Source: Fragilariopsis cylindrus CCMP1102
Lineage: Eukaryota; Bacillariophyta; Bacillariophyceae; Bacillariales; Bacillariaceae
Length of the DNA stretch: 63,170 nt
Direction of reading: 5' to 3'
Assembly: GCA_900095095.1 (NCBI GenBank)
Contig: FMBT01000127.1
Coordinates: 1 to 63,170, forward strand
The notes beneath the pieces are model-generated. The model ran no database searches. It saw only the letters and a program-made list of their open reading frames with translations, and was not told the DNA's origin. Of the stretch, positions 21,352 through 31,915 are shown in pieces; the first letter of the stretch is position 1; every line of letters begins with the position of its first letter. Both the position numbers and the translations under genes were made by a program.

Positions 21352-24300
21352 ATGAATGCCATGAACGAAAACTGCGGAACCAAAGAACAAAGGGGAGGAA
21401 GAATAAGAAGAAATTATCCTCGTCGTTCGTCACCACAGAACAATAAGAAAAGAAGGAAAGATAAGACCAAGTTCTTACTCGCGGCTGCGACCACTGCTGC
21501 TGCTGTTACTGTTACCTGTTGCCTTTCTGCGTCTATGAATACGTTGACATCATCATCATCATCATCAAATAGAAATATTGTTGCCGTGGATGCCTTCTCT
21601 TTCAATCCATTCCAACAACGCCACAGCCGGCAGCAGCACCGTACGAAGAACACTGTTTCTATTTCATCTTCTTCTACTTCTAATGAAGAAATTCAAGAAA
21701 CTTCTAACGGAGAAAATCAAGAAAACACCAACAGCAATAGCATGAATCCCTCTCTTGTTGATTGGAAACTCGAAAGTAACGGAAAACAAATCACGGGAAG
21801 ATCTGCGAATCATCCTCTAATACCAGATGGTGAACTATTGACGACTGCGTGTTTGGACTTGAATTGTTTCGATAGCGATAGCGACAATGAAGATATTAAC
21901 AACCTTCAAGCCGGGGACGTCATAACTACGATCAAAGGTACAAAATACGAATTGCTCAAATCTTCACCAGAATCTGATTTTGATTTTGATACTGCTAGTA
22001 GTGCTTGTCAACCAGGACAAGTGTTTAAAGAAGATGTGTTTTCATACAGCACAGGATTACCATACGAGGATCAACTAGCTTTCTTAGATGAACTAACTGA
22101 AATGGTGAAAACATTGCAAGCGGCGGAAGCGGGAACTACAAGTACTCCGATGTCTAGTAGTACTGATAGTGATCCACAATCACAAACCAATATGAGTATG
22201 CCACCAGAATCACCCGTAAGTCCTGATTATTATGAACAACAAGGTAGTAGCAGTAGGTACAAAATGTATACTTCACCTGCTATTGATACCGTTGCTACCG
22301 TTGCTGTATCACCTGATAAAAATCGAAATAATAATAATAACGATCGTGGTAGTGATAGTGATAGTGGTAATGGTATGTCTCCCGATAGTGATAGTGGTAA
22401 TGGTATGTCTCCCGACAGTGATAGTGATAGTGGTAATGGCATGTCTCCCGATAATAACAAGTTTAGTAGTAGTAGTAGTAGTAGTAGTAGTGCAGGTAGT
22501 GGAACAGCACAGCAGCAGGGATTGGAAGAGTCGCAACGGCCGACATTTTCAGACGACCAATTGAAGCAACAGCAACAGCAAGAATCATTGTCTACCAATA
22601 ACAACAATCGTATTCTCGGTGGTGCTGGTGTTGTTAACTTAGCGGCAGCTACAGCAGTCGCAGCCGTTTCACTTGGTGGTGGAACACTACTATCGGGAAT
22701 AGGAACTGATATAATGGATGAAGCTAAAAGACAAGCGGAAGCGTCATTATCACCTCAAGCAAAAGAACTACTTGCATCTGTTACTACTAAGGTCCAAAAA
22801 GAATCGAAGGTTGCTCTTCCTTATCTGGAAGAACAAATTCGTATCGCCGAAATGAAACTTGAAGAATCGAGAATAGAAGAAAAAGCTAAGAATGTATGGA
22901 ACGAGATAGCGAATTCTTTAAATACACCATCATCTCCAAGGATGGAAACGGAAACTACAACCACAACAATAGCATCCGCAACAACTACGACCGCAAATGA
23001 AGAAGCGGCTGCAGTGATACCTGAGTCGATCGAATCAATATCAACAAGAGAACAGGCTATCACTGATACTACTGAAAAACCTGGAAAAGCTGTATCTGAA
23101 AAAACAGCTAATATTGAAAATGATGCTGGAGAACAACCGTCATTGTTGGAAAGTAAGAAAGTTGCGATGGTAGAAGAGTCGTTGTCATCGACACCATTGT
23201 CATCGACACCATTGTCATCGACACCATTGTCATCGTCATCATCATTAGTTGCTAATACCGCTAACGAAGAAGAAGCGGCTGCAATTATCCCCGAGTCAGT
23301 CGAAGTAATATCAGCAATAGAAGAGGCTGTCCCAGCTACTAACTCTGCCGAGCAGTCAATGGGGTCATCCAGTGTTGACAATGCGGTCGTTGACGATGTA
23401 TCGATGGCGTTGAAAGACGAGGGAGGAATGGCATCATCTGCAACAGCAATCTTCGAGGAAAAGGCATCAACGTCGATTGATGCAGAAACGGATTTGACTG
23501 CAAAGGAACAAGCACCGATGGCAAACATTGCTGATAGTGACGTCGCGGACAAAGCAACAACAGATACAAATGCGGAGGAATGGTCAGCGATTGAAAATAA
23601 TGCAGCGACGGAGATGGTTACGGAACAAGCACCAATGATGAACGTTGAGAATGAGGAAGGTGAAAGCGATACAATTCAAGCACAAACTGCAGGAGAAGAA
23701 CAAGAATTGGTCGATACTAATCGAATCGTTTCGGAACAATTGGAGGCAGCCCGTCTTGAAGTGGAGAAAGCCGACGGTAACGATAATGACAACAATAACA
23801 ATATCGAAGCGGCTACTACGATTGCAACTGTCGAAGAGAATAAAAACTCCTTTGAAAAATCTTCTCCTTCTTTGATTGAAACCTTTGGTGGTAATTTCGT
23901 CGTCGTTGAAGAATCACAACCCGGTGATGTCCGAGAACCTATTCGTCTTTCGGTAGACAACACCTTTCTCAACGAAGATTACGATGTAACGACTTCAGAT
24001 AACTCTATCATCGATAACACTGTAGGATCCGATACGGCTTCAAGTAAGAGAACTGTTACCGGTCAAAATCCCACTCCGGAAATGATGAAAGATGCTATCA
24101 CGGTAGAAGTAGAAAGGGTCGTTGATTCATCAAGCAATAAAGAAGGAGCTATTTCAACCGAGACGACGACGACTAAAATGCCTGAGATTATTGTTGTTGC
24201 GGGCGGAGTGTTTGAGAATGGAAGACATATCATTGACACCGTGAGCAAGAATTTACCGGAGATGATTGATACAGGAAAAAAGACAGCACAATCGATCGCT

Positions 24301-27138
24301 GACACCGGACGAGAGGTAATAGATACGGGAAAACGAACATTTCATACTATTCAGACCGAAGTACCGGGTATGATTGATACAGGGAAAAGGACGGCAGAAG
24401 CAATAGGAGATACTGCTCAAAAGGCCGGTGTAAAGGGAAAGGAAGTATACGAAAATGGTCGGAAGTACGCCGGGATCGTAAACGAGAAAATCCCAATACT
24501 AGTAGAGACGGGACAAGCTATCTTACAAGACGAACAAAAGGTGAAGACTATTGCCGCTGGTGTCACTATTGGTGCCACTGTTGTTACTGCTTCCGTTGCC
24601 ACCTACCAAGCAGAACAACTACTAGAGAAAAAGACAGACGAAATAGACAAGGGCAGCAGCGACGGTCCTGTGCGAGAGCCTCCAAATTCTGTCGTTTCCG
24701 CCAAATCCACCAGGGAAGGGCCATCCCTCACGAATCACGATAAATCGACATCAAACCCCAATGTAGGGCCTTCGACGCCGGATAAGGAGAAGTTGATTCT
24801 CGCCTCAAAATTAAATACAACAGCTTCAGCGACTCAAGAAATGACAAAAACTGAAACAACGGCATCTGTAGCGCCCGTGAAGAAGGTATCATCTCCAAGC
24901 TTTGGAATGCTTGGAGTGCAGAGTAATAAATTCGCTACTCTAACGACGCCCAAACCTATGCCAAAAGAAGCAACCAACGGAGATGGCGAAAACGAAACTA
25001 GCTCTGCTCCAAAACCTTTCCCTAGTCAGATCGGATCGAATGGCAAAGTCACGTTTCAACCTATAAATAATAGTACTGTATCGAAGGAAGATGTGGATGT
25101 GTCAAAGATCAATGTGCCTAAGATTAATAATATAATTTCCGCTCCTCAAATTGTTCCGGAGAAACAAAACTTTCCATCGACTGATGCAAAGAATAATCCG
25201 TCCAAGCCAATCTTTAATAGTACACAAGTTAAACCAGCATCGGAAGGGGTGATTGATGTTACTCCGAGCTTTGGGATACCCAATTTAAAGAATAATACCA
25301 TATCAAACACAACGAAGGCTAAGTCCTCTACATCATTATTCGGAGTGACGCCGTCCACGGCATCTCACGGTCAAGATCAAGGTAAAAAGCTGTTCCCATC
25401 AATTCGGCAAAAGATGGACGGAAACAATAATAGCGAGAATATAAAGTCTCGCCCATTCCCTGTACAAGATAGGAAGGATTCTCCTTTTCCAGCGACAGGC
25501 AAAGCGAACCCAACAGTGGCACTTGCCCAAGATGAAAAGAAGTTCCCATTGCCAACTGCGAATACAACATCAAAGAAGACTGATAGTACGCCGAGCTTTG
25601 GGATGCGTTATGCAAAAACAAATACCTCATCAAACAGTACAAATACTAAGGCCTCTACGCCATCGTCTACACCATTCGGTGTAACGTCGTCCTCGGCATC
25701 TCAAGGTCTAGATCAAGGTAAAAAGCTGTTCCCATCGTTTCCGCAAAAGATTAATGGTAATAATGATAGCGAGGATACAAAATCTCCCTCATTTCCTGTG
25801 CAAGATAGGAAGAAGTCTCCTTTTCCAGCTACAGGAACATCGGATCCAATTGAAAAGGATAAGTCTCCATTCCAATCAACTAATTCGTTTCCCGTAAAAG
25901 AAAAGAATAATTCTCCTTTTCCAGCGACAGGAACGCCGAATTCAACTGTGCCGCTTGACCAAGATGAAAAGAAGTCTCCATTCCCACCAACTAATCCAGC
26001 GACAGGAACATCGAATCCAATTGAAAAGGAAAAGTTTCCATTCCCATCAACTAATTCATTTCCTGTAAAAGATAGGAATAATTCTTCCTTTCCAGCGACA
26101 GGAACATCGAAGAATTCAACCGTGCCGCTTGCCCAAGATGAAAGGAAGTCTCCATTCCCACCAACTAATTCATTTCCTGTACAAGATAGGAATAAGTCTC
26201 CTTTTCCAGCGACAGGAACTTCGAATCCAACAGTACCGCATACCCAAGATGAAAAGAAAAAGTCTCCATTCCCATCACCATCGGGACCGGCACCCAATTT
26301 TGGAGTCTTGCCAAAAAAGACCGAGACTTCTACTAATTCATTTCCTGTACAAGATACGAATAAATCCCCTTTTTCAGCGACAGGAACATCAAATTCAACC
26401 GTGCCGCTTGCCCAAAATGGAAAGCAAAAGCTTCCATTCCCATCACATATGTCATCGGGACAGAGACCTAATCTTGGGGTCTCACCAAAAAAGACCGAGA
26501 CTTCTACCAGTCCATTTCCTGTACAAGATGAAAAGAAATTTCCTTTTCCATCGACAGGAACGTCGAATCCAACCGTGCCGCTTGCCCAAGATATAAAGAA
26601 GAGAAATCCATTCCCACCACAAGGAGCGAGACCCAATTTTGGGGTCTCATCAAGAAATAACGAGACTTCTACTAAGAATTTCTTCCCAGGGGCATCTAAT
26701 TCAAAACCAAATTTCGGGATGCCGTCCACGCCAAAGCCCAATTTTGTTGTATCGAAAAATACTGAGAACAAAACAGCCAAGAAAGATCATCGATCTTATT
26801 TCACCGACACTTCCACTAGCGGATATGACGTGTCGCCAAATTTATCATCATCTTATAACACCAGTCCTTCGCCAGTGGAATCCGTCGTGGAGACCGCAGT
26901 GTCGGCGTCATCGGCGTCGTCGTTTCCAACTTATAACACCGGTCCTTTACCAGCGGAATCCGATTACATGTCACAATCTTCAACTGAAGAGAATCAAGAA
27001 AAGAGAAATAGTCCACGTATAAGACCGCTCGAAGAAAGTTCTTTGAACAGAAACGAAGGAATGTATGGAAAGTCTCCCGATGAGCTTATGGCCGAGGTGA
27101 TGAGAATAGCTCGTGAGCAAGAAAGAGAAGCTCGATAA
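21352..27138 (+). CDS. Gene C: GHP-module protein with amphipathic repeats and SPFP/FG-type short repeats
   Basis: An uninterrupted 1,928-residue frame. A basic 40-residue head leads to a hydrophobic span (41-60) and VDAFSFNP, a plastid-type cleavage motif. The GHP module (134-203) reads DWKLESNGKQITGR, NHPLIPDGE and TTIKGTKYEL; the usual G of GHP is N here. A PYEDQLAFLDEL helix follows, as in gene A. Next come Asp/Ser repeats (22340-22450), a Gly/Ala span, KVALPYLEEQI (also in A and D) and acidic disorder. At about 24190-24530 a chain of amphipathic units (MIDTGKKTAQSI, VIDTGKRT) resembles LEA or apolipoprotein helices. It ends in a hydrophobic span (TIAAGVTIGATVVTASVA). From 24890 to 26770 there are about 20 PFP/SPFP and FG motifs in PVQDRNKSPFPATGTSNP-type units. 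The C-terminus is a conserved-looking charged helix (SPDELMAEVMRIAREQ). It lacks the GOLD domain of A and B. Confidence 0.8.
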   Translation: MNAMNENCGTKEQRGGRIRRNYPRRSSPQNNKKRRKDKTKFLLAAATTAAAVTVTCCLSASMNTLTSSSSSSNRNIVAVDAFSFNPFQQRHSRQQHRTKNTVSISSSSTSNEEIQETSNGENQENTNSNSMNPSLVDWKLESNGKQITGRSANHPLIPDGELLTTACLDLNCFDSDSDNEDINNLQAGDVITTIKGTKYELLKSSPESDFDFDTASSACQPGQVFKEDVFSYSTGLPYEDQLAFLDELTEMVKTLQAAEAGTTSTPMSSSTDSDPQSQTNMSMPPESPVSPDYYEQQGSSSRYKMYTSPAIDTVATVAVSPDKNRNNNNNDRGSDSDSGNGMSPDSDSGNGMSPDSDSDSGNGMSPDNNKFSSSSSSSSSAGSGTAQQQGLEESQRPTFSDDQLKQQQQQESLSTNNNNRILGGAGVVNLAAATAVAAVSLGGGTLLSGIGTDIMDEAKRQAEASLSPQAKELLASVTTKVQKESKVALPYLEEQIRIAEMKLEESRIEEKAKNVWNEIANSLNTPSSPRMETETTTTTIASATTTTANEEAAAVIPESIESISTREQAITDTTEKPGKAVSEKTANIENDAGEQPSLLESKKVAMVEESLSSTPLSSTPLSSTPLSSSSSLVANTANEEEAAAIIPESVEVISAIEEAVPATNSAEQSMGSSSVDNAVVDDVSMALKDEGGMASSATAIFEEKASTSIDAETDLTAKEQAPMANIADSDVADKATTDTNAEEWSAIENNAATEMVTEQAPMMNVENEEGESDTIQAQTAGEEQELVDTNRIVSEQLEAARLEVEKADGNDNDNNNNIEAATTIATVEENKNSFEKSSPSLIETFGGNFVVVEESQPGDVREPIRLSVDNTFLNEDYDVTTSDNSIIDNTVGSDTASSKRTVTGQNPTPEMMKDAITVEVERVVDSSSNKEGAISTETTTTKMPEIIVVAGGVFENGRHIIDTVSKNLPEMIDTGKKTAQSIADTGREVIDTGKRTFHTIQTEVPGMIDTGKRTAEAIGDTAQKAGVKGKEVYENGRKYAGIVNEKIPILVETGQAILQDEQKVKTIAAGVTIGATVVTASVATYQAEQLLEKKTDEIDKGSSDGPVREPPNSVVSAKSTREGPSLTNHDKSTSNPNVGPSTPDKEKLILASKLNTTASATQEMTKTETTASVAPVKKVSSPSFGMLGVQSNKFATLTTPKPMPKEATNGDGENETSSAPKPFPSQIGSNGKVTFQPINNSTVSKEDVDVSKINVPKINNIISAPQIVPEKQNFPSTDAKNNPSKPIFNSTQVKPASEGVIDVTPSFGIPNLKNNTISNTTKAKSSTSLFGVTPSTASHGQDQGKKLFPSIRQKMDGNNNSENIKSRPFPVQDRKDSPFPATGKANPTVALAQDEKKFPLPTANTTSKKTDSTPSFGMRYAKTNTSSNSTNTKASTPSSTPFGVTSSSASQGLDQGKKLFPSFPQKINGNNDSEDTKSPSFPVQDRKKSPFPATGTSDPIEKDKSPFQSTNSFPVKEKNNSPFPATGTPNSTVPLDQDEKKSPFPPTNPATGTSNPIEKEKFPFPSTNSFPVKDRNNSSFPATGTSKNSTVPLAQDERKSPFPPTNSFPVQDRNKSPFPATGTSNPTVPHTQDEKKKSPFPSPSGPAPNFGVLPKKTETSTNSFPVQDTNKSPFSATGTSNSTVPLAQNGKQKLPFPSHMSSGQRPNLGVSPKKTETSTSPFPVQDEKKFPFPSTGTSNPTVPLAQDIKKRNPFPPQGARPNFGVSSRNNETSTKNFFPGASNSKPNFGMPSTPKPNFVVSKNTENKTAKKDHRSYFTDTSTSGYDVSPNLSSSYNTSPSPVESVVETAVSASSASSFPTYNTGPLPAESDYMSQSSTEENQEKRNSPRIRPLEESSLNRNEGMYGKSPDELMAEVMRIAREQEREAR
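25440..26640. repeat. In-frame PVQD/SPFPATGTSN repeats of gene C
   Basis: About ten irregular units of 75-160 bp with the peptides FPVQD, KSPFPATGTSN and VPLAQDEKK. Units are shuffled rather than strictly tandem. Confidence 0.85.
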
Positions 27139-27799
27139 AAAAGTCGAATATAAAAAGATTTATACAACGGAATGACACCAAAAAAGCGAAGATAAAACGA
27201 TTCATTCGTTGTAGATGCTTTATCGTCGACTCCAATTTATTATTTATGTTCAGGCATTGGATGCCTGCTTCTGCGATAGAATGAAGTTGAATGGTTTTAC
27301 TATCTCTGTTGATTCACTCCCTCGAAGTCTAGTAAGAATCGAATCTGATATAATGATGCATACAATACTAGCTAGTAGTTTGAATCGAGTATAAATATAA
27401 GTCTAAAGCATTAGCTTCGTGATTTTAAATAATGCTTTTACTATGTGAACTGAAAACAACATCCATCTTTGGAGAGTAATAATGATCTATTTTGTTTTTT
27501 AAATAGAATATTATTTTGTCGAGTCGTGATAAAAAGGTACGCTTTAATTATGCACGACTCACAATAATAGTATCTTTAATATTATTTTATTCTTGCTGTA
27601 TGTACTTCAAGTATTCTCACTAGCAATCTTGTATTGATATAAACTTCAATCGCACTACGTGTTGCTTGCTAAGCAAGAGGAAAAGGGAATGAATCTATTT
27701 ATTACTTGATGATCATTGGTATCGCTCCTAGTGTAGGCAAAGAATAGGAGACTTGAAAAGAAAAAGATCAGCAGGGGTATTATAGAAAGCAACGCTAAG
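27139..27799. other. Intergenic region between gene C and the FAM210-like gene
   Basis: A/T-rich 661 bp with no supported gene and no notable element apart from short A/T runs. Confidence 0.6.
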
Positions 27800-28617
27800 A
27801 TGACTAGTATACGAACGACGGTGTTATCGTCTCTATTACTGTTCACAGTAGTCGTGCTGATGATTCCTCACGATGCAATAGTCGTAGACGCCTTTGTAAC
27901 AAGCACATTCATAGTAAGAAAGACGCGACAATATGATTCTATTCTCGGGAGGAGGGTGCCTCTATTGCTTGTGTCTGTATCTCCACCGAAGAAGACCAAA
28001 CGACGACGAAGGAAATAATAGTGAACCATCGGTGGTGGAATCAATCGGTGTTGGCGACGACGAAGACGACGACGACAACATCACCAGATGAGTCAACGGT
28101 GGTTGTTGCAGTGAATGACGATGAAAATGGAAACGAAACCGACAAGGTCAACCTGATAAAAGAAACAGAAACAGAAACAGAAACAGAAACAGAAACAGAA
28201 ACAGAAGAAGAAGAAGAAGAAGAAACAGAAACAGAAAAGCTCATGAGACAAGTCAAGGAATCTGGTGTTGCTGGTGTTATTAGCTACGCCGCTTGGGAAC
28301 TTGGTTTTTGGACCGTGAGTGTTCCTGTTTGTGTTTTTGGCTACCGGGAAGTGACAGGGTACGTGGTATAAAATCATATTCAGTGCGAAGCAATCATCTG
28401 AGATCATTACTCACAATTTCACATATTCGTTGATTCATTCTGTTTTTTTTCTCTCTCTAAGTCACTGGCCAGATTTTAATGACAAAGATGACCTATCAAA
28501 GCTAGGTGCAGAAGCATTTGCATTTGTCAATTTTGCACGATTTGCAGTTCCACTTCGAATCGGACTCGCACTGGCACAACACCGTGGATTCAGAATAATA
28601 TCGTTGATGTCTTTTAG
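27800..28617 (+). CDS. Plastid-targeted FAM210-like (DUF1279) membrane protein, two exons
   Basis: A signal peptide ends in VVDAFVTS, a plastid-type cleavage motif. A disordered acidic linker with a (ACAGAA)n-coded Thr/Glu tract (28163-28203) follows. The DUF1279/FAM210 domain then reads VKESGVAGVISYAAWELGFW, TVSVPVCVFGYREVTG, HWPDFNDKDDLSKLGAEAFA, FVNFARFAVPLRIGLAL and, after one missing base, TTPWIQNNIVDVF. Exons are 27800-28358 and 28462-28617 (intron 103 bp, GTACGT donor). Two apparent one-base deletions (near 27990 in the linker and near 28574 at GGCACAACACC) are needed; with both restored the length is 238 codons. FAM210 homologues are organelle membrane proteins; the plastid forms occur in plants and algae with unclear function. 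The frame of the linker between 27985 and 28080 is ambiguous. Confidence 0.75.
28163..28203. repeat. (ACAGAA)n microsatellite
   Basis: About seven hexanucleotide copies encoding alternating Thr and Glu in the FAM210-like protein. Confidence 0.9.
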
Positions 28618-29099
28618 TAGACAGGATCATGATAATGATCAGAGAAGGATGTAGCTGCCATTGACGACGACAACGACAAAGTTGACGAAGAAGACGAAGA
28701 AGACGAAACCACCAGAGGTCGTTTCCGTTTCCGTATTATTAATCGTATTGGGAATCTTACTAATCGTATTTTGAGACGTAACAGTCTATCTGAGGGGGCA
28801 GTTAATGAGGAAGAAGAGAGTTCCACCGAAGAAGAAGAAACGACGCCGAAGAAAATATTAACGAACAATCGGTGGTGGAATCAATCGGTAGCGGCGACGA
28901 CGGCGACGACGACGGACATTGACATTGACGTTGACAACCTCGATGAAGACAACATCAGCAACAAATAGAAAAAGAAGAAGAAGAAGAGGAAGAAGAAGCA
29001 AATCCCAGAGGTCGTGTTTGTATACTGAATCCTTCTGGGAATCTTACTAATCGTATCTGGAGACGTAACAATCTATCTCAACAAACAGAAAAGGGATAA
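28618..29099 (+). other. Duplicated acidic/arginine-rich segments downstream of the FAM210-like gene
   Basis: After the double TAG at 28615-28620, open frames continue and hold imperfect duplications. The segment GNLTNRILRRNSLS (about 28747-28790) recurs as GNLTNRIWRRNNLS (about 29038-29079), each preceded by an Arg-Gly-Arg sequence. NNRWWNQSVAATT (about 28864-28905) recalls NHRWWNQSVLATT at 28023-28061 in the FAM210-like gene. With two more frame corrections this could be a C-terminal extension ending at TAA 29097-29099; otherwise it is a decayed tandem copy. Confidence 0.45.
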
Positions 29100-29698
29100 G
29101 ATGATAACCAAGACAATTGTGGTCTCTTAGTTGATAACGACAGAAATGGATGAATCGTATGCGACTCTCGTATAATGCTGTGTGTATGTGGTATACTTCA
29201 AGTAGTCTAATAATATTATAATATTTGTGTTTAATAATATACGTTTAATAAATTACTATATGACCTTGATTACAAATAATGTATGAGGAGCGCTAATCGC
29301 TTCATATGGTGTCGAATCCATTTTTTCTAAATACACTAAAGAATACAAGGAATGTATCAATCGTAAATGAAAATTTCCACAGTTATGATCGAATAAGGAA
29401 AATTATCTATTAAGTAAGTATATCTAAAATTTATTGGATGCCTCAAAAAGCGATATATTACACACATTATCATATATTAGTTCATTCCACTTGATTGTCG
29501 TGGTGACATTATTGTACCATCATAGATCCACGAAATGACCCCACGGACCCCCTCTTCGTCTTCGTGCTGTTATTGATACTGTCGCTCTTATCTTGTTCCT
29601 GCCACTGATATTGATACTGCATGGCACGACTACCACCACCACCCCACCACCACCGCTATAACGCCCTGGAACCGAAAACGATGATGCTGGTGATATAA
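29100..29698. other. Intergenic region
   Basis: A/T-rich; a CCACCA-rich stretch lies at 29628-29656. No supported gene. Confidence 0.5.
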
Positions 29699-30049
29699 AT
29701 GGTACTGAACAAGAATTCGGCTTTTCGTATAAATACGTCGATTATTGTTCCGTTCATACTACCGTTGATATTTTCGTCACTATTGTATGGGCCTAACCTA
29801 TCACGAACACGGATATCGCTTCTTATTGTAGTGCATTTTTGCGTTCCTGTTTCATCGTTATTATATTTTCTCATACTGGTACTGCTCAAAGAAAGGAGAC
29901 TTATTCTTCGTTGTCGGCGCCATTGCGAAGAAAGGGAAGAGCTAGAAGAAAAGGTGTTCATCATAATCCCAGGCATGGTTGGTTCAATGCTGTTGATTGT
30001 ATGTTCGACTTTTTTTTTGTTTCTGCTTTTTGCAACTGTACGAATGTAG
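29699..30049 (+). CDS. Doubtful small membrane protein
   Basis: A 116-residue ATG-initiated frame with three hydrophobic stretches and a charged loop (ERRLILRCRRHCEEREELEE). An opposite-strand frame (29976-29656, 106 residues) overlaps it, so at most one is real. No family recognised. Confidence 0.2.
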   Translation: MVLNKNSAFRINTSIIVPFILPLIFSSLLYGPNLSRTRISLLIVVHFCVPVSSLLYFLILVLLKERRLILRCRRHCEEREELEEKVFIIIPGMVGSMLLIVCSTFFLFLLFATVRM

Positions 30050-30268
30050 ATCCTTTTTTAATGTAGCTACTACTTCCGAAGTTTGAATGTATCATAAAAA
30101 GTAGACTGTTTGTATCATCACTCATTCAATGGAACAGACATCTGACGCTTCCCCCTTCAAAATTTTCAATTGTGTTGGCGTCATATTTTGAGAATGACGA
30201 GAACAATTGAAGGCGTTTGGATATCGATGGTTTGATGTGACTTTTCGCTTAAGATGCGTTGATTCTAG

Positions 30269-30424
30269 ACGATTGCGCCACATCACTCACCGTGTCGAAG
30301 CAATTTTGTCAAATCAATCAAACGGTGCCGAGAGAAGCTGCTACAAGCTTGTATGATAATATACTCCTCCCCTGTTTCCTATCATAAAACGATTGTGCCA
30401 CATCGCTCACCGTGTCGAAGCAAT
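30269..30424. repeat. Pair of 36-bp direct repeats
   Basis: acgattg(c/t)gccacatc followed by (a/g)ctcaccgtgtcgaagcaat, at 30269-30304 and 30389-30424, exactly 120 bp apart, with two differences. Confidence 0.85.
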
Positions 30425-31364
30425 AAATGTTACCATAAAGAACAGCTGGCTGTGAGATCTCTTACCGTTTCCCTATTGTGAGGTTGCCTTCAAATTCTTT
30501 CGAATGAATTACAACTAAGCCTTTCAGAGGAGGAACAAAAGAATGTTCTGTGAATAGCGAAATACGTGGATAAAAATTTGTACGAGATATTTAAAAAATC
30601 GCAACTCCCTAATGAAAACACTATTTGAAAAATATTGCTTGTCAAGCTCCTTTAATATTTTTTACTCAAAGACTAAACTCTCTTTTTGAATAAACAAAGT
30701 AGGCATTACTGTACTCTAAGTTAGTCTCAACATTGTATAGTATTTTATAACATGCAGGGGCATTCTACTACCAAACAATGAAGCTGAATATCATTTTTTC
30801 CCTTTCCCATCTCTACTTCTTGGAAGTTCTTTTCCCTAATTCAACAACATTTATCTTCTATTTCTAAACCACCGCATGCAATTTGTGTAATGTTTAGTTT
30901 ACCATCACATGCTTGTCATAAAATATTACCATCACACACAAGATAATAATGGGGTAATTACACGGTATTATCAGCTACGCAGAGGTAAGATCAAAGGAGA
31001 CAAGTTTGCATCATGCTCATCTGGATTACCTGCTAGACGATAGTCCTCATGCCGACATATAGTATAGTATAATAAGTATCTTTCGTGAACTACACCCTTT
31101 TGCATGTTCCCTGCCTTAGAAAGGCTAGTGAGACAACGGCCAACCTGCCTTTTCCTGGTTCTACGATAACTTGTTCATTGTAATCATCAAGGCACACTTA
31201 TTTTACTTCATCTGCATAAGCAACAGCAATTGGGTTGGTTGACCTTTTTTTGCTGCATTGTTGCTTTCCTCTGATGGAGGAAAAAGCACGTGGCAACGTC
31301 CAACGTTGTTGTTGTCGGGCTTTGTTTGATGCTTTGTTTTTACCTGAAGAAAGTTTTTTTTTGA

Positions 31365-31372
31365 TGACGTCA
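31365..31372. promoter_or_regulatory. TGACGTCA (CRE) palindrome upstream of gene D
   Basis: Perfect palindrome 286 bp before the start codon of gene D, and 73 bp after a CACGTG box (31287-31292). The distance to the start is close to that in the gene B/C promoter. Confidence 0.5.
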
Positions 31373-31658
31373 TGTACACTCTATTGCGCGCCAAGCTCGG
31401 TCACCGCCGCGCCCAAGTTCGATTGATCCTTTCAATGTAAACATCAACATGTGTACTATTTTGTACCGGCAGGCAAGTGCATCATCAAATATCAAATACA
31501 AAAAGACAAAAGACAACAACCACTAACTTCAAAATCGAGGGATAATACTTGTAGGACATAAGTTACCGTAGCCGTAACCAAGAAGGAAGGAAGGAAAAAG
31601 AGAACAAACCGTTCCTCTTTCAGTTGTTCTATCCACTCTTTTTGCTGTTGATGATAAA

Positions 31659-31882
31659 ATGAGATTTCATCCGTTAGCGGTATCGGTCGTCGTAGGCGCA
31701 TTGGCATCATCTTCGTTTTCTTCTTTTTCGACAGTGGTGGATGCCTTTGTGATACCAACATCGTTATCCCAAACTACTGCACAACGGTATCTAATAAAAT
31801 CAAAAACAACGGCACGCTTTTGGGTGATGGTGGTCTTGGTGGTGATTCCACGTACCTGTCGTTAGATGACGATACCCCCACA

Positions 31883-31915
<33 letters not shown>

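Larger units (their letters stand above)
30050..31658. other. 1.6-kb gene-free region
   Basis: A/T-rich sequence with one pair of 36-bp direct repeats (30269-30304 and 30389-30424), a CACGTG palindrome at 31287-31292 and a TGACGTCA palindrome at 31365-31372. No coding region is supported. The last 400 bp act as the upstream region of gene D. Confidence 0.6.

Noticed and set aside
29656-29976. 106-residue minus-strand frame
   Set aside because: It overlaps a plus-strand frame of similar length, has no motif or splice evidence, and ends in a low-complexity region.
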